Source: Cytidiella melzeri (taxonomy: Eukaryota; Basidiomycota; Agaricomycetes; Polyporales; Irpicaceae). Taken from it: DNA of 64,000 nucleotides. The notes below the pieces were generated by a model. It saw only the letters and a program-made list of their open reading frames with translations. It searched no databases and was not told the origin of the DNA. The stretch lies in NCBI GenBank assembly GCA_022592445.1, contig JABYQR010000023.1, positions 124,001-188,000 of the forward strand. The letters are read 5' to 3'. Made by a program: the position numbers and the translations under genes. Shown here piece after piece: positions 31,401 through 42,925 of the stretch (within the stretch, counting starts at the first letter, position 1; every line of letters starts with the position of its first letter).

Positions 31401-34400
31401 GAGCTGGACACAGACGGTATTTGGTGTATGCTTCCTGGAATATTCCCGGAGAACTTCAAGTTCAAGCTCTCAAACGGGAAGGCCCTCGGATTCTCGTATC
31501 CGTGTACCATGCTGAATCATCTCGTTCACGCTCAGTTCACCAACCACCAATACCACGACTTCAATCCGGAAACCGGGGAGTACGCTATCCACAGCGAAAA
31601 CTCCATCTTCTTCGAGCTCGACGGTCCCTACAGGGCCATGATTCTTCCTTCGTCGAAAGAAGAAGATAAGTTGTTGAAGAAACGCTACGCGGTTTTCAAC
31701 GACGATGGCTCGCTCGCCGAACTCAAAGGTTTTGAGGTTAAGAGGAGAGGAGAATTGCAGCTCATCAAGATTTTCCAGTCCCAGATTTTCGAGAAATTCT
31801 TGCTGGGGACGACAACCGAAGAGTGCTACGCTGCGGTCGCGGAGATCGCGGATCGCTGGCTAGACGTGCTGTTCAGTAAAGCCGACAATCTGGACGACAA
31901 CGAGCTTGTCGAGCTAATTGCCGAGAACCGTAGCATGTCCAAGACCCTCGCTGAATATGGTGGCCAGAAGTCGACTTCCATCAGTACCGCGAAACGTTTA
32001 GCCGAGTTCTTGGGTGACCAGATGGTGAAGGACAAAGGCCTCGCATGCAAGTTCATCATTTCTGCCAAACCCGCTGGTGCCCCTGTGACAGACCGCGCGG
32101 TTCCTGTGGCCATTTTCTCCGCCGAGGAGAGCGTCAAGCGCACGTACCTTCGGAAATGGTTGAAGGACAGTAGTCTCACCAACTTTGACCTTCGCTCTAT
32201 TCTCGACTGGGAATACTACATTGAGCGCATGGGTTCGGTCATTCAGAAACTCATCACCATCCCTGCAGCGATGCAGAAGGTCGCGAACCCCGTACCACGT
32301 ATTCGACACCCGGATTGGCTTCATCGCAGAGTGGCCGCGCAGGATGACAGGTTCCGTCAGCATAAGATGACTGACTTCTTCCGCAAGATGACTGTGGAAG
32401 AGCAGACAACGCAGCAGATTTCCGTGGACGTGGAAGACTTTCAACCTGCTCAAAACAAAGACGGGCGGCTGCGAATTGCGGTCGTGAATCGCAAGCCAGT
32501 GAGACGAGAAGAGACACCGGATGCCGTGGAAGAGCGGATCAAGACACCACCGGCCAAGGTGAACTACTCGGCTTGGCTAAAAGGAGCCAGACGGTATTGG
32601 CGACATGTACATGCGGCGAAACTGGGGCAGGCCTCTGCGGATACTGTACCGGAAATGTTCCGAGGGGTTGCTTCCACCAGGATTGTAGGTGGTCGTTGGG
32701 ACATCGTCCAAATACGTCCAACAAGAACCCCAGGAAAGTTCAATTTGTGGATCTCAATCGACACACGCCTGGTCTCTGTCCCCCTTCGCATTCCTCGAGA
32801 GTTCTACATCCACCTTCGGGCAGCTCCTAAAGACAATCGTTTTAAGACCGATATGTACAAGTGCGAGAAGGTGGTCAAGAGTCTTCCTCGAGATCGACCA
32901 TGCGTAAATCTGTACAAGCTTACGGTACGAGAGGACATGTATCTCACGGGCCAAGAACACTTCGTCGATCTTACGAATGATCCTTTGGTGGATGGAGTAT
33001 TCGAACTCCAGGTCCGCGACTCACCTGATACAATCACATTTTCTGAGCTGACTGTTTATGCGGCAGGTACCGTTGGTGGTCCGCGCACTTCTACGCTTAG
33101 GCAAGACGTGCTCCACGGACGTGAGCGGATTGACACTCAACCGTGCGGAAAACGTCGGATTCGACTTGCACCAACTGGATCGAGCTGGCTTGACTACTCG
33201 TCACAAGTACTTGGACGAAGGGAGGGCAGGAAAGTATGTCTTCCTTTATCATGCCACTACAAGTCAATCGAACGTGCATGTGTTCGCACTGTTCTTTCCA
33301 ACTGGACCTGTACGACTACATATCGTGGACCCTGCTACACAACGCCAGGCAATACCTCGTCTACAAGAGTCGTATGTTGAGCTACTTGAGAAAAAGCTAC
33401 AAAGTATCGGCCCTGGTGTCGCCTTCACATACCCTCCCCAGCGTGACTTCAATTCTTCATATCATCAGGACGACAAACGAGCCCTCAAAGCTATCTCCAA
33501 AGAATTGGGCTTCCTCGAGAACCAAGGGTTCACTATGGTCATCTCGTCGGTGAAAGAGCAGAACTATTTCGACGGAAATGTACCGAAGCTTTCCAAATTT
33601 CCCGTTCTGTCTATGCCAAAAGCTAAGACGCCTCATACCTTGACTGGACTAATGTGGCAGCGAGAAGCAGCTCTCAAGATGCTCAATCGTTATCTCAACC
33701 TCGGCGCCTGGTTGGACCGCACGATCGCGCTCGCAGAATACTACGACATCCCCATTGGCCATATTGACGGTGACCAGCCACTACTTCTCGCCGACATCGA
33801 TTTTGCGCGGAGGTTGGCTAATCAAGACATCGTCCTGTGGTACTCTCCTGGCAATCGTCCTGACCTCGGAGGACTCGAGGATGATCTTCGATCGGATGAG
33901 CTGCCTAAGACAGAATTCACGTCTCCGGGATGCTACTCCAATGTTTCTTTGGAAATCACAGTTCGAAACCTGGCCGTGAACGCTGTTTTGCACTCAGTGC
34001 TGGTGAACGAGCTGGAAGGCAGTGGAGGCGCTACCGCGTTCGACTCATCACATACCTTGGAACAATATGTCGGAGACAATAATCAGAAGGATATCAGCTT
34101 GGGCGAATCATACGTATCTCCAGTGACCTTCGGCATTCTTCGGAGCATGGTCAAAACGTGGCTGTTGGACAAAATTCAGGGAGGAATTGAAAGCCCTGCT
34201 TCACTTGCCGTCGATCACTTCTGGCGTTGGATCAGCTCTACTTCTTCCTGCCTCTATGAGCCAAGTTTGCATCGATTCGTGCATGGGTTGATGCGGAAGA
34301 CTTTTATCCAGATGCTCGCTGAATTCAAGCGCCTTGGTTCGCAGGTGGTCTATGCTGATCTCAGCAGAATTCTTCTGGTCACCTCGAAGCCTCCTGGAAC

Positions 34401-35583
34401 CGCACACGCGTATGCAATGTACATCAATACCGCGATAACATCACACGAGCTATTCCAACATGTCTATCTCAATACTGAGCGGTTCTACGACTTCCTTTTG
34501 TTCATGGACCCGGCAAACCTTGGTTGTATCGTCTGCGAGGACCCTTTGGCCATCGAACCTGCCGCAGAACTATCGCTTGAAATGCGCTGGAACATCGAAT
34601 CCTTTTTACCCCCCGCCATTCAGAAAGAGTTTCGCTCTGCAATCCGATACTTCCTCGTAGAATCGTTCCGTGTCCGTCAGAAGAGTAATGGAGGGTCACG
34701 AGCGCCCCTCAGGGTCATAGGGAACGGGACGCCCGATGCGACTCAACGCGATATTGGCAAGACAAAGGAGCTCGAAGCCAGTCGGGAATTCGTAACCCGT
34801 CGCCTGACCCGCAAGATGCTGAAGGTGGTGGGAAATGTCTTGGACCAGCATCGAGACGCGATGATGGACGAGCAGATTCTCGCGACGTGGGAGTTCCCTG
34901 TGCTCCCTGGTTCACATCTACACATGACCAACCCTTCCTTGGAGTTCGTCAAGTTTGTTTGTGCGGTCTTCGGGCTTTCGAAGGAGCATCAGATCGAGGT
35001 TGGACTTCTCAAACGAAACCTTCTCGAGCTCGTCGGTGTGCGAGAATTTGCTACTGAGGCTGCATTCCAGAACCCATGCGAGCCCCTCAAGCTGTCGAAT
35101 GTACCATGCCGACACTGCGATAGTCTGCGCGACTTCGACTTCTGCAGAGACTCCGAGCTGCTTCCCGCCAATCGTGCCAACGACAATATGGATGAGCCGC
35201 AGGACCGTACCAGAGACCACGAGCGAGCTCCACGGTGGATGTGTGCTAATTGTGGCGGAGAGTACGATCGGACTATGATTGAGTTTGCTCTTATAGAGAT
35301 GGCGTTCGAGCTTGAGCGGAGGTTTGTCCAACAGGACATGCGATGTACCAAGTGCAAGCAAATCCAGTCGGACAATGTCTCGAAGCATTGCCAGTGTTCT
35401 GGGAATTATCAATTGACCGTGAGCAAGGCAGATGTGAGGCGGAGGTTACGAACTATGGTGAATGTCTCTCGCGTCCACAATCTTCGTCGCCTCAAGGTGC
35501 GTAGTATGGTTTGCTTAACCGTACCCATCTGATTTCTCATCTTGCTACAGGAATGCGCCGAGACCATGCTTAACGCGTGGTAA
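28422..35583 (+). CDS. POL2: DNA polymerase epsilon catalytic subunit A
   Basis: Leading-strand replicative polymerase with 3'-5' proofreading. Nine exons join in phase: 28422-28700, 28750-28875, 28921-29640, 29680-30008, 30064-30244, 30295-30480, 30534-33011, 33067-35496 and 35551-35583, giving about 2253 residues, close to yeast Pol2 (2222). Exonuclease motifs are [27 protein letters not shown] and [26 protein letters not shown] matches the Pol epsilon iron-sulphur ligand region. Polymerase motif A is [15 protein letters not shown], motif B is [16 protein letters not shown] and motif C is ELDTDGIW. After residue ~1259 comes the inactive second polymerase half, ending in two zinc modules ([13 protein letters not shown]...CANC and [18 protein letters not shown]) that bind the B subunit. 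The N-terminus carries a long Arg-Gly-rich stretch ([19 protein letters not shown] onward). No disruptions seen; the 39-nt intron at 29641 is unusually short. Confidence 0.95.
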
Positions 35584-36185
35584 TCGTCTTCCCTGGATAT
35601 CGTCCAGTTTTCTTCGTGATACCCACCCTGCTGTCTGTCCCTGCTCTAGTTGACCTGCTATCGGATTTTGTTTGTATGTCAGCCACACGCATAAATTATG
35701 GCGACTAGTACTAGCCGTTCAGTGTAGACATCATATCACTTTTATTTGTATATTGTACAAGTGTCAACACAACTAAATCAAAACGGTCGCCCAGGCTGTG
35801 GTGACTCCACTCAGGTTTTGATACCGCCGAAAGTTGGCTTATACGACGATCTGGCAATTGAAGACACTGCACGAGCGGTGTACATCGCAAGCTGCTTGTA
35901 GCAGACGCGTACGAACGTGCGACTTGCTGTCATGCAAGGCTGTGCCGCTGATAGCTGTGAGCGCAACAAGTGGAACAGCCTCCGACGAACAGCGCCTGCC
36001 AAACTAGGCCAAAACATCGGGAAGTTATAAGTTAACACGCTAGGGCCTAGGAGCGCCATTCTCCACCACCGTCTCTCAACTCTTCCCCAGTTTCCTCGCC
36101 TTTCTTTCGTTTCTTGACCACAACACCCGCTACACAACCCACACCGGTCTTTTCATACACGCACGCGCTATCTCAGGACACCATA
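35584..36185. other. Intergenic region between POL2 and GNA1
   Basis: 602 bp holding the POL2 3' end and the GNA1 promoter. A pyrimidine-rich stretch (36060-36120) precedes GNA1. I see no RNA gene or repeat; minus-strand open frames here are short and featureless. Confidence 0.5.
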
Positions 36186-36848
36186 ATGCCTTTCACAACC
36201 GACAGCGAGCTCGAATTACAATTCCCTGCTGATTACATCCCTACGGAGGTAAAGGAGCAGTTGCACCCTGACGTTCATGTGAGCCCACCCAGCTGCATTT
36301 CTAAGGATGGTTTATCTGACTAGGTGCTTGCGGTAGTTGCGGCCGCTCGCTGCCTCTGACTACAAGCGTGGACACCTAGACGTGCTTAAGGTCCTCACCG
36401 TCGTCACGGACCCTGGCGAAGTAGCCTGGGTGGCCCAATTCAATGCCCTTAAAGCTGCAGCGAACACTTACTACTCCATCGTCATGGTCGACAAAGCATC
36501 AGATCGCATCATTGGCGTCGGCACTCTCTTCGTCGAACGCAAGTTCCTTCGCGGATTGGGTAGCGTCGGACATATCGAGGACATTGCTGTCGACGAGCGT
36601 CAGCAGGGCAAGAAGCTCGGATTGCGCGTCATTCAGGCATTGACAGGCATCAGTGAGAACAGTGGTTGCTACAAGACCATTCTTAACTGTAGTGACAAGA
36701 ATATACGTGAGTTAGCCACTATAGCCGTCCAATGCCCTTGTTAATTGAAGCGATGGCTGCAGCATTTTACCAGAAGTGTGGATTTGAGAAGAAGGAGAAC
36801 GAAATGGCGAAGTACGCTCCTGAACGTGTTCGTACCCCAAGGCTTTAG
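36186..36848 (+). CDS. GNA1: Glucosamine 6-phosphate N-acetyltransferase
   Basis: A GNAT-fold enzyme that transfers acetyl from acetyl-CoA to glucosamine 6-phosphate on the way to UDP-GlcNAc, the donor for chitin, N-glycans and GPI anchors. Three exons (36186-36278, 36337-36706, 36763-36848) join in phase to 182 residues, near the usual fungal length. Visible family motifs are RPLAASDYKRGHLDVLKVLT, IIGVGTLFVERKFLRGLG, VGHIEDIAVDERQQGKKLGL (acetyl-CoA binding) and NCSDKNI followed across the last intron by FYQKCGFEKKENEMAKY. The second intron's acceptor was chosen as CGGTAG because the earlier ACTAG leads into a stop. A LINE begins 29 bp after the stop codon, so the original 3' UTR has been cut. 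Confidence 0.92.
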
Positions 36849-36863
36849 ACCTAACCAGTTCAT

Positions 36864-36877
36864 AACGTATTTATTCT
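36864..36877 (+). repeat. Left target-site duplication of the LINE
   Basis: AACGTATTTATTCT is repeated exactly at 42912-42925, right after the LINE poly(A) tail. The first two A bases cannot be separated from the tail at the right copy, so the certain duplication is 12 bp. Confidence 0.9.
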
Positions 36878-37072
36878 CGACGCTTCTTGAACCCGTACCA
36901 CCACCACTAAGAAAATTCCCACGCTTAAACATAACGCCTCCCTCGCCACCATTCCCCCTCCCTCCTCTTTAATCGCTCGAGTTCCTCTTTAAAAATATCT
37001 TAATAACATCTCTGATTCTAGTACCCGCGTTATAAGTCTCCCCTTTAGAGCTCCAACCCGCCTTAATCCATC

Positions 37073-38896
37073 ATGTCTGCCGTCCCACAAGACGCAGACA
37101 TGACTTTACCTCCGTCCCAGCAATCGCTGGATTATGTGACCCCCCCGATCCCACCGCACCAAGCTGAGCTTAATCAGCCACTGCCCTCAGAGGCTCCTGG
37201 TGCGCCTTATTACAATCACCCTCAGAGCACCCCGGTCAGCTTTATCCCGCAGCCTCCACAACTTGCCGCTTCCGTCGAACCGCAATCCATCGAGGAAGAT
37301 GCTGATTTGTGGGGAGATGACGTCTCTCCAGAAGCACCGTGCAACGCCTACCTCCCGTACGACAGCGAAGACCAGATTAGCGAATCATTGCCGGTCTTCG
37401 CTGCCACCCTCTCCACCCTCGCCGCATTCCTCACCGAGCCAGCAGTCATGCACCGCATTCGAGAGCTAGCGAGACACACGAAAGCATTTGATAGCACCAT
37501 CCTGCCCATGTTCAACAACTTGCGCGGCCTCGTCAATACTTGGAACAACACGGTGGACGCCGAACTCGCCATTCAACGCAGCGTTTCCGCTCCGTCTCCT
37601 CGCACAGCAACAGCCCCAGCTTCCACCTTCGTCCAGCCCGCTCCCCAAACAGTGCGCCCTACACACGCGTTGGGGACCACCCAGAGGCCCTTCAGAGTTG
37701 GAGGTAATCCGACCCACCAGACTGTCCAAACAACTCTCCCCTTCGCCGCTGCTTCGAGGCCTCCCCCCATCCCCTTAGCCAACCGACCAGCCCCAACTTA
37801 CGCGCAGGCCCTCAAGTCACGACCTGCCAACACCTTGTTGAACATTACCTCTGCTCTCGCCACTGCCCTGCCTGACGCCCCAGCTGAGGCTGTTCTCTCC
37901 ATGGCCACAAGAATGATCCCTTCGCCGCCCAATAGAGCCGTCCCTCGACACGCTCCACGCAACGCCTCAAAGGTCATCACGGTAAAGCCGTCCAGCGGCA
38001 ACGTCTCAGTCTCTGATATTCCTAACGACCACCAGCTCCTGAGTGCCTTCTCGATCGTGTACGAGGAGGCCAAAATCGACAAGCGCATCCCATCGGATGC
38101 GCCTGATATCTTATTCGTGCGCTGGCTCAACAATGCACTACACCTCCAGTTCCGGACCTCGCCATGCGAAGGAACGGAGGCGGTCATTGAGTCTTTCTGG
38201 TACAAGTGCAGGGGCCTGTGCAATGCCACTCCGGCTTGCTCAAAGTTCCGATTCCGCAACGGTGTGCTATACCGTCGCGTCCCTTTCTCAGACCCGTCCA
38301 TTGCCACATCTGACGAGTCCGTCCAACAGATTAAACAGGCCCTTCTTAGTCAATATGCATGGGAAGGGGTCACCATGATCGGCAACCCGCGCATCCAAAT
38401 CTCCGAAGGCTCCTCCTTCGGCACTGTCTTCGTGGACTTCTACGACAGCTCCACGTCTCGCTGCATGCGTCAGATAATGCGTCAAATCGTGTACCTCAAC
38501 GGTGGTACTTGCCGAGCTGTGCAGGCTCACAACTTCCGACCCGCTACTCCCCGCTGCGCTGTATGTCAGCGCTGGGGCCACCCTGCAGACATCTGCCGCT
38601 CGCAGGTGGTAAGGTGCCCGGTGTGCACACAACCACACGACGAACGTGACCACGAACGGCTGGCACCTTTCGCCGATACCAAATGCTTTAACTGCGGTGA
38701 GGCTCACCGCTCTGACTCTCCTGACTGCCCCTTCTTCCAGCATCGTCGCGACCGGGAGTGGATCCAGGCTCATCAGCCAGCATCGCACTCCGCACGCAAC
38801 GCTCCCCACACCGATACCCGGCAGGTCGCACGACCTAACCGGAGCACGCGCGTTGGCATGGGACGTCAACCCCATGGCCCCGCTAGAGCTTCTTAA
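37073..38896 (+). CDS. LINE ORF1: nucleic-acid-binding Gag-like protein
   Basis: 607 residues. The first ~290 are Pro/Ala/Thr-rich and look disordered. A folded middle (~300-480) contains APDILFVRWLNNALHLQF and GTVFVDFYDSSTSRCM and may be RRM-like. Zinc-binding motifs follow: CAVCQRWGHPADIC (CCHC), CPVCTQPHDERDH and CFNCGEAHRSDSPDC. In related elements this protein coats the RNA and brings it to the target. The stop codon is three bases before the ORF2 ATG, suggesting termination-reinitiation or similar coupling for ORF2 translation. Confidence 0.88.
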   Translation: MSAVPQDADMTLPPSQQSLDYVTPPIPPHQAELNQPLPSEAPGAPYYNHPQSTPVSFIPQPPQLAASVEPQSIEEDADLWGDDVSPEAPCNAYLPYDSEDQISESLPVFAATLSTLAAFLTEPAVMHRIRELARHTKAFDSTILPMFNNLRGLVNTWNNTVDAELAIQRSVSAPSPRTATAPASTFVQPAPQTVRPTHALGTTQRPFRVGGNPTHQTVQTTLPFAAASRPPPIPLANRPAPTYAQALKSRPANTLLNITSALATALPDAPAEAVLSMATRMIPSPPNRAVPRHAPRNASKVITVKPSSGNVSVSDIPNDHQLLSAFSIVYEEAKIDKRIPSDAPDILFVRWLNNALHLQFRTSPCEGTEAVIESFWYKCRGLCNATPACSKFRFRNGVLYRRVPFSDPSIATSDESVQQIKQALLSQYAWEGVTMIGNPRIQISEGSSFGTVFVDFYDSSTSRCMRQIMRQIVYLNGGTCRAVQAHNFRPATPRCAVCQRWGHPADICRSQVVRCPVCTQPHDERDHERLAPFADTKCFNCGEAHRSDSPDCPFFQHRRDREWIQAHQPASHSARNAPHTDTRQVARPNRSTRVGMGRQPHGPARAS

Positions 38897-38899
38897 ATC

Positions 38900-41800
38900 A
38901 TGATGGATTCAGCACATAACGCATTCAGGGTAATTTCTTTTAATGCCAACCATACAGCTACTAATACCGCAGCCGTACTACAACACTTCGTCCAAGCAGA
39001 CGCCATATTCATCCAGGAGCCTGCGTACGCAGTGCTCAAACACACTCCCTCTACCACGAACCCCCATGGCGATGAGTTCTTTGGTACTCAGGCGCAATCA
39101 AGGGACTGGATCCTCCTTGAGGTGGGCAACATCCGAGAGGCACGAGTAGCGTGCTACGTCAACCGTAGGTGGGCGGGTTCCAACCCGCGGACCCGCCATG
39201 ACATTATCTCACATCCCCATTTATTGTGTTTCTCCGTCCTCTTTCATAATACTGAACGCCTTTTTCTGAATGTGTATAGCCATCCTGACACGCACGAGGC
39301 CACTCACGCACTTCTCGCAGCGCAGCACCTTCCGCCGTTCACTCTCGTCGCAGGCGACTTTAACCTGCATCACATGCTCTGGGAATCAGGACGCCGCGAT
39401 GACCGACATGCGCAAGAAGTCATCGACTTCATGCCGGACATCAGAGTCACTCTCTTGAACTCTCCAGACGTGCACACTCACTTTCCACATCGGCGCGGCT
39501 TCGCGCCATCAGTCATCGATCTGGCATGGATTGACTCGACTCTCATAGATCATCCTCTCACTACACTTACTGTGGACGCCAACATGCGCATGGGCTCAGA
39601 CCACGCTGTCCTGATCATCGACATCCCCACCACTCCGGAATACGTCGCACTCCCGCGCATTCCTCCTAACTCTGAAGCGGAAACGGAGTTCATGTTAGAC
39701 ATCCTCGATGCGGCCCGCACGCGCATCCACGACCCTCTTTATTCTTCTCAGGATGTTGAACGCTCGCTAAACATGTTTTTCAACTCCACACAGGAAGCAT
39801 TCAATCGGCATTCGTCGATCCCACGCATCACCAGCCACTCCAAGCCGTGGTGGAACGAGGAGTGCCGGGAGACTCTTCGAGTGTTCCGGCTCACCAATCA
39901 GCAAGAGGACCGGTGGGCTTTCTTTCGAGCGGTGCGGAAGGCCAAGAGATTACATTTCGACAACGTCATCCAAGACATGGCAGCTAAAAAGCGTGTCTGG
40001 GACCTCACGTCGTGGTCCAAACCACGTCCGGTTTCAACTGCATCCCACATTAAAGGTAACGATGGGGTCACCCTACACTCCTTCGACGACTTCGTCAGGG
40101 GATGCTCCGAACAGTTCTACTCGGCACAGGATCGTCCAGTCGATCTCTCCATTGTCGACGTCCTCGAACAGCGCGACGAAAGGGCGTTTCCGCCTTTCTC
40201 TCGGCAAGAACTGAGGGAATGCCTTGCCTCAACGTCTTCCCGCTCTGCACCAGGGCCAGACCACCTTACATGGTCAATGATCAAGTCCCTTGTCGCTGAC
40301 CGCGAGATCGAGACGTACCTTCTCTCCGTCTTTAACGCATGTGTGACTAACAGTTTTTGGCCCCCGCAGTTCAAATCATCGGTGACTATTGTCATCCCGA
40401 AGCCCAAGAAGACTGACTACTCAGTTCTGAAGGCTTACCGACTGATTGTACTCCTCAGCTGCTTAGGCAAGTTGGTGGAGAAACTAATCGCCAACCGTAT
40501 GCAGTACGACTGCATACGGTACCAGCTGCTACACCCTTCCCAGTGCGGGGGTGTACGTCTCCATTCCACGGATGACGCTGGTTTACTCCTTGTCCACCAC
40601 TTACGAGCGGCGCGTGCAGCGGGGCTTCATTCCTCCTGTCTCGCGATGGACATCGCCCAATTTTTTCCTTCTATTAACCACCACTTGCTGGTGGCTATCC
40701 TTCGACGTCTCGGATTCCATTCGTCCCTGTGTCTTCTCATTGCCAATTATCTCTCCAACCGCACCACCCAGTTTCGGTGGGCAGAAAGACTGTCTGACCA
40801 GGTCGGCTGCACGGTCGGCGTCGGACAGGGCTCCTGCCTTTCCCCCAACTTCTCTGCGCTCGCCATCACACCCGCTCTCGCCCTCATATCTAAACTCCTC
40901 CCATCACAAGATCCCTCCTTGCGCTCCCTTCTTCTGTTCTTCGTAGACGACGGCACTCTCGCTCTTTCATCGGACTCGTTAGGAACTAACGTCTTCATCC
41001 TTCGCCACCTCTACCTCCGCATCGTTGAAACATTCGCTCGCATAGGCATCATCTTGGAACTCGACAAACTCGAACTTGCTCACTTTCCCTGTCCTAAGTA
41101 CCAGGGCCCTCTACCCTCCCTCACCATCTCCATCGACAACTCCTCCATCACGCTCAAACCCAAGCACATCTGGCGATATTTGGGATTCTTCTTCGACTCT
41201 CAACTCAACTTTCGTCACCACGTTCGCTTCTATGCCACCAAGGCCCTCAGCACTGTCCGCGGTTACCCCATGTTGGGCAACTCCAACCGAGGCCTCGCCC
41301 CGGCGCAGAAGCGCCTCCTTTACATATCATGTGTTCGCCCCATCCTCACCTACGGCTTCCGTCTTTGGTTCAATCCACGCAAGCCGCAAAAGTCTCTCAT
41401 CTCCTCACTCTCCCAAGCCCAGTCCGCCGCTGCTAGGTGGATTCTAGGCGCGTTCCGCACATCCCCAGTCGGCGGGATGGAAATTCTCGCCGGTCTCCTT
41501 CCGATTCGTCTCCACCTCCGTAAACTCTTCGATACCTCCGTCCTCCGCACGCAATGCCTCCCGGCCAGCCACATCGTCACAATCGCGGCCACCCCCAAGT
41601 CCGCCCGCAACTCATCTCACCCCATTGGTTTTCCCGTCCACAACATCCTTCCTCGTTCGTCCCTCCCCCTACAAATTCATCATCAGTCGTCAACGCCCAA
41701 TCTCGAACCCATCAGCCATTCGCACCCGGAGTTACAACCTGGAAATAGATTAGTAGATTTATTCTCTTCGCGCTTTTCTTTCATTCTCTCACATCCTAAG

Positions 41801-42757
41801 AAATCCTCAGACGAATTTCAGCCTTGGTTAGAACGCAAACGCAATTTTATCAATAGTTTAGCATCCTCCCCCTTAACCACCTTCGCTTTTTCTGACGGGT
41901 CAGCTCGTACAGGAACTCCAGACGTTGCCGCCGCCGCCTACCGCTTGTACGTTGGTCGCGCTCTAGTCGCCTCCATGGCCTTCACTTATTCAGAGGCCAC
42001 ATCGTTCGACGCCGAACTCCTCGCTCTCGCCGCATGCATCGCCCGCGGCATCAACATCACCACCACGGACCTCCACATCTTCTGCGACAGCGAGTCTGCC
42101 ATTACCACTATCCTCAGGGTGGAGCCGCACTCAGCCCAAGCCATCTCTATTAGCACTGCCACGCGTCTGCGCGCTTGGTTCTCCCTAAACCCTGCAGCGC
42201 ATCTCCACATCCACTGGTGTCCAGGACATGTGGGCATCGAACAAAACGAATTGGTCGACCAGCAAGCTCGCGAGGCGCTGGAAACCCCCAACCCCATTCC
42301 ATTCACCTCAGTCGCATGGACCAGAAAAACCGCCAAGATGCGCGCTCTCGATGCATGGGCGAACATGTGCAAACACCCTGCATATCGTGGCCACAACTTC
42401 CTACACGGTCGGCGAGCAATCGCCCCCACCACACATAAGGGAGGAAAGTTTTTAACCCGCTTCACCACAAATAGCCTGGCCGCTCGAGCAGCTCGTGCCA
42501 TTCTAAATCACGCCCCCACCGGGGAATATCGCTCGCGCTTCTTCCCAAACGAAACCTCTCGATGCGACAACTGTAACGTCTTCCACTCACGCGCGCACAT
42601 CCTAAACCAGTGCACTCGGTATTACCGGCCGCGACGCAACTTCCTGGAGTTTCTGAAGAACTCCTCTGACCCCGATCCTGCGCTTTATACCTTCCTTACT
42701 GAAAATCCTCTTGCATTTACATTCGAGCACGCTCCCACCAACAACTTAATTTTATAG
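38900..42757 (+). CDS. LINE ORF2: AP endonuclease, reverse transcriptase, RNase H
   Basis: 1285 residues. The N-terminal apurinic-like endonuclease (residues ~8-245) has VISFNANH, IFIQEPAY, VAGDFNLHHMLWE and MGSDHAVLII. Reverse transcriptase (~440-740) has SAPGPDHLTWSMIKSL, VIPKPKKTDYSVLKAYR, LAMDIAQFFPSINHHLL, VGVGQGSCLSP and FFVDDGTLAL with both metal-binding Asp residues. RNase H (~993-1130) has AFSDGSARTG, FDAELLALAAC, IFCDSESAITT and HWCPGHVGIEQNELVD. A C-terminal Cys/His knuckle (CDNCNVFHSRAHILNQC) ends the protein. The endonuclease nicks the target and the reverse transcriptase primes from it. No inactivating change was seen. Confidence 0.92.
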   Translation: MMDSAHNAFRVISFNANHTATNTAAVLQHFVQADAIFIQEPAYAVLKHTPSTTNPHGDEFFGTQAQSRDWILLEVGNIREARVACYVNRRWAGSNPRTRHDIISHPHLLCFSVLFHNTERLFLNVYSHPDTHEATHALLAAQHLPPFTLVAGDFNLHHMLWESGRRDDRHAQEVIDFMPDIRVTLLNSPDVHTHFPHRRGFAPSVIDLAWIDSTLIDHPLTTLTVDANMRMGSDHAVLIIDIPTTPEYVALPRIPPNSEAETEFMLDILDAARTRIHDPLYSSQDVERSLNMFFNSTQEAFNRHSSIPRITSHSKPWWNEECRETLRVFRLTNQQEDRWAFFRAVRKAKRLHFDNVIQDMAAKKRVWDLTSWSKPRPVSTASHIKGNDGVTLHSFDDFVRGCSEQFYSAQDRPVDLSIVDVLEQRDERAFPPFSRQELRECLASTSSRSAPGPDHLTWSMIKSLVADREIETYLLSVFNACVTNSFWPPQFKSSVTIVIPKPKKTDYSVLKAYRLIVLLSCLGKLVEKLIANRMQYDCIRYQLLHPSQCGGVRLHSTDDAGLLLVHHLRAARAAGLHSSCLAMDIAQFFPSINHHLLVAILRRLGFHSSLCLLIANYLSNRTTQFRWAERLSDQVGCTVGVGQGSCLSPNFSALAITPALALISKLLPSQDPSLRSLLLFFVDDGTLALSSDSLGTNVFILRHLYLRIVETFARIGIILELDKLELAHFPCPKYQGPLPSLTISIDNSSITLKPKHIWRYLGFFFDSQLNFRHHVRFYATKALSTVRGYPMLGNSNRGLAPAQKRLLYISCVRPILTYGFRLWFNPRKPQKSLISSLSQAQSAAARWILGAFRTSPVGGMEILAGLLPIRLHLRKLFDTSVLRTQCLPASHIVTIAATPKSARNSSHPIGFPVHNILPRSSLPLQIHHQSSTPNLEPISHSHPELQPGNRLVDLFSSRFSFILSHPKKSSDEFQPWLERKRNFINSLASSPLTTFAFSDGSARTGTPDVAAAAYRLYVGRALVASMAFTYSEATSFDAELLALAACIARGINITTTDLHIFCDSESAITTILRVEPHSAQAISISTATRLRAWFSLNPAAHLHIHWCPGHVGIEQNELVDQQAREALETPNPIPFTSVAWTRKTAKMRALDAWANMCKHPAYRGHNFLHGRRAIAPTTHKGGKFLTRFTTNSLAARAARAILNHAPTGEYRSRFFPNETSRCDNCNVFHSRAHILNQCTRYYRPRRNFLEFLKNSSDPDPALYTFLTENPLAFTFEHAPTNNLIL

Positions 42758-42911
42758 TGTGGTAGTGTACTTCCCTTGCGCGTATCGCGCGTCTAGGCTT
42801 TTAAGTCTCCCCGTTACACGTAGAGTATTAGGTGTATAGTCGTATAGCTTGTATCGTCCCTGGCCTCGCCGACGTTTAATATTATTGATTTAAAAAAAAA
42901 AAAAAAAAAAA

Positions 42912-42925
42912 AACGTATTTATTCT
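42912..42925 (+). repeat. Right target-site duplication of the LINE
   Basis: Exact copy of 36864-36877. Sequence beyond it (GGACATTCTCAAATATACAC onward) is the displaced original GNA1 3' flank. Confidence 0.9.

Larger units (their letters stand above)
36878..42911 (+). mobile_element. Full-length, intact non-LTR retrotransposon (Tad-like LINE)
   Basis: About 6.0 kb with a 195-bp leader, two open frames, a short 3' UTR and a terminal A-run of about 20 (42892-42913), flanked by an exact 12-14 bp target duplication. Both frames are free of stops and the catalytic motifs are present. ORF1 with zinc knuckles plus ORF2 with AP endonuclease, reverse transcriptase and RNase H fits the Tad clade common in fungi. 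The exact duplication and intact frames point to a recent, possibly still active, copy. Confidence 0.93.
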
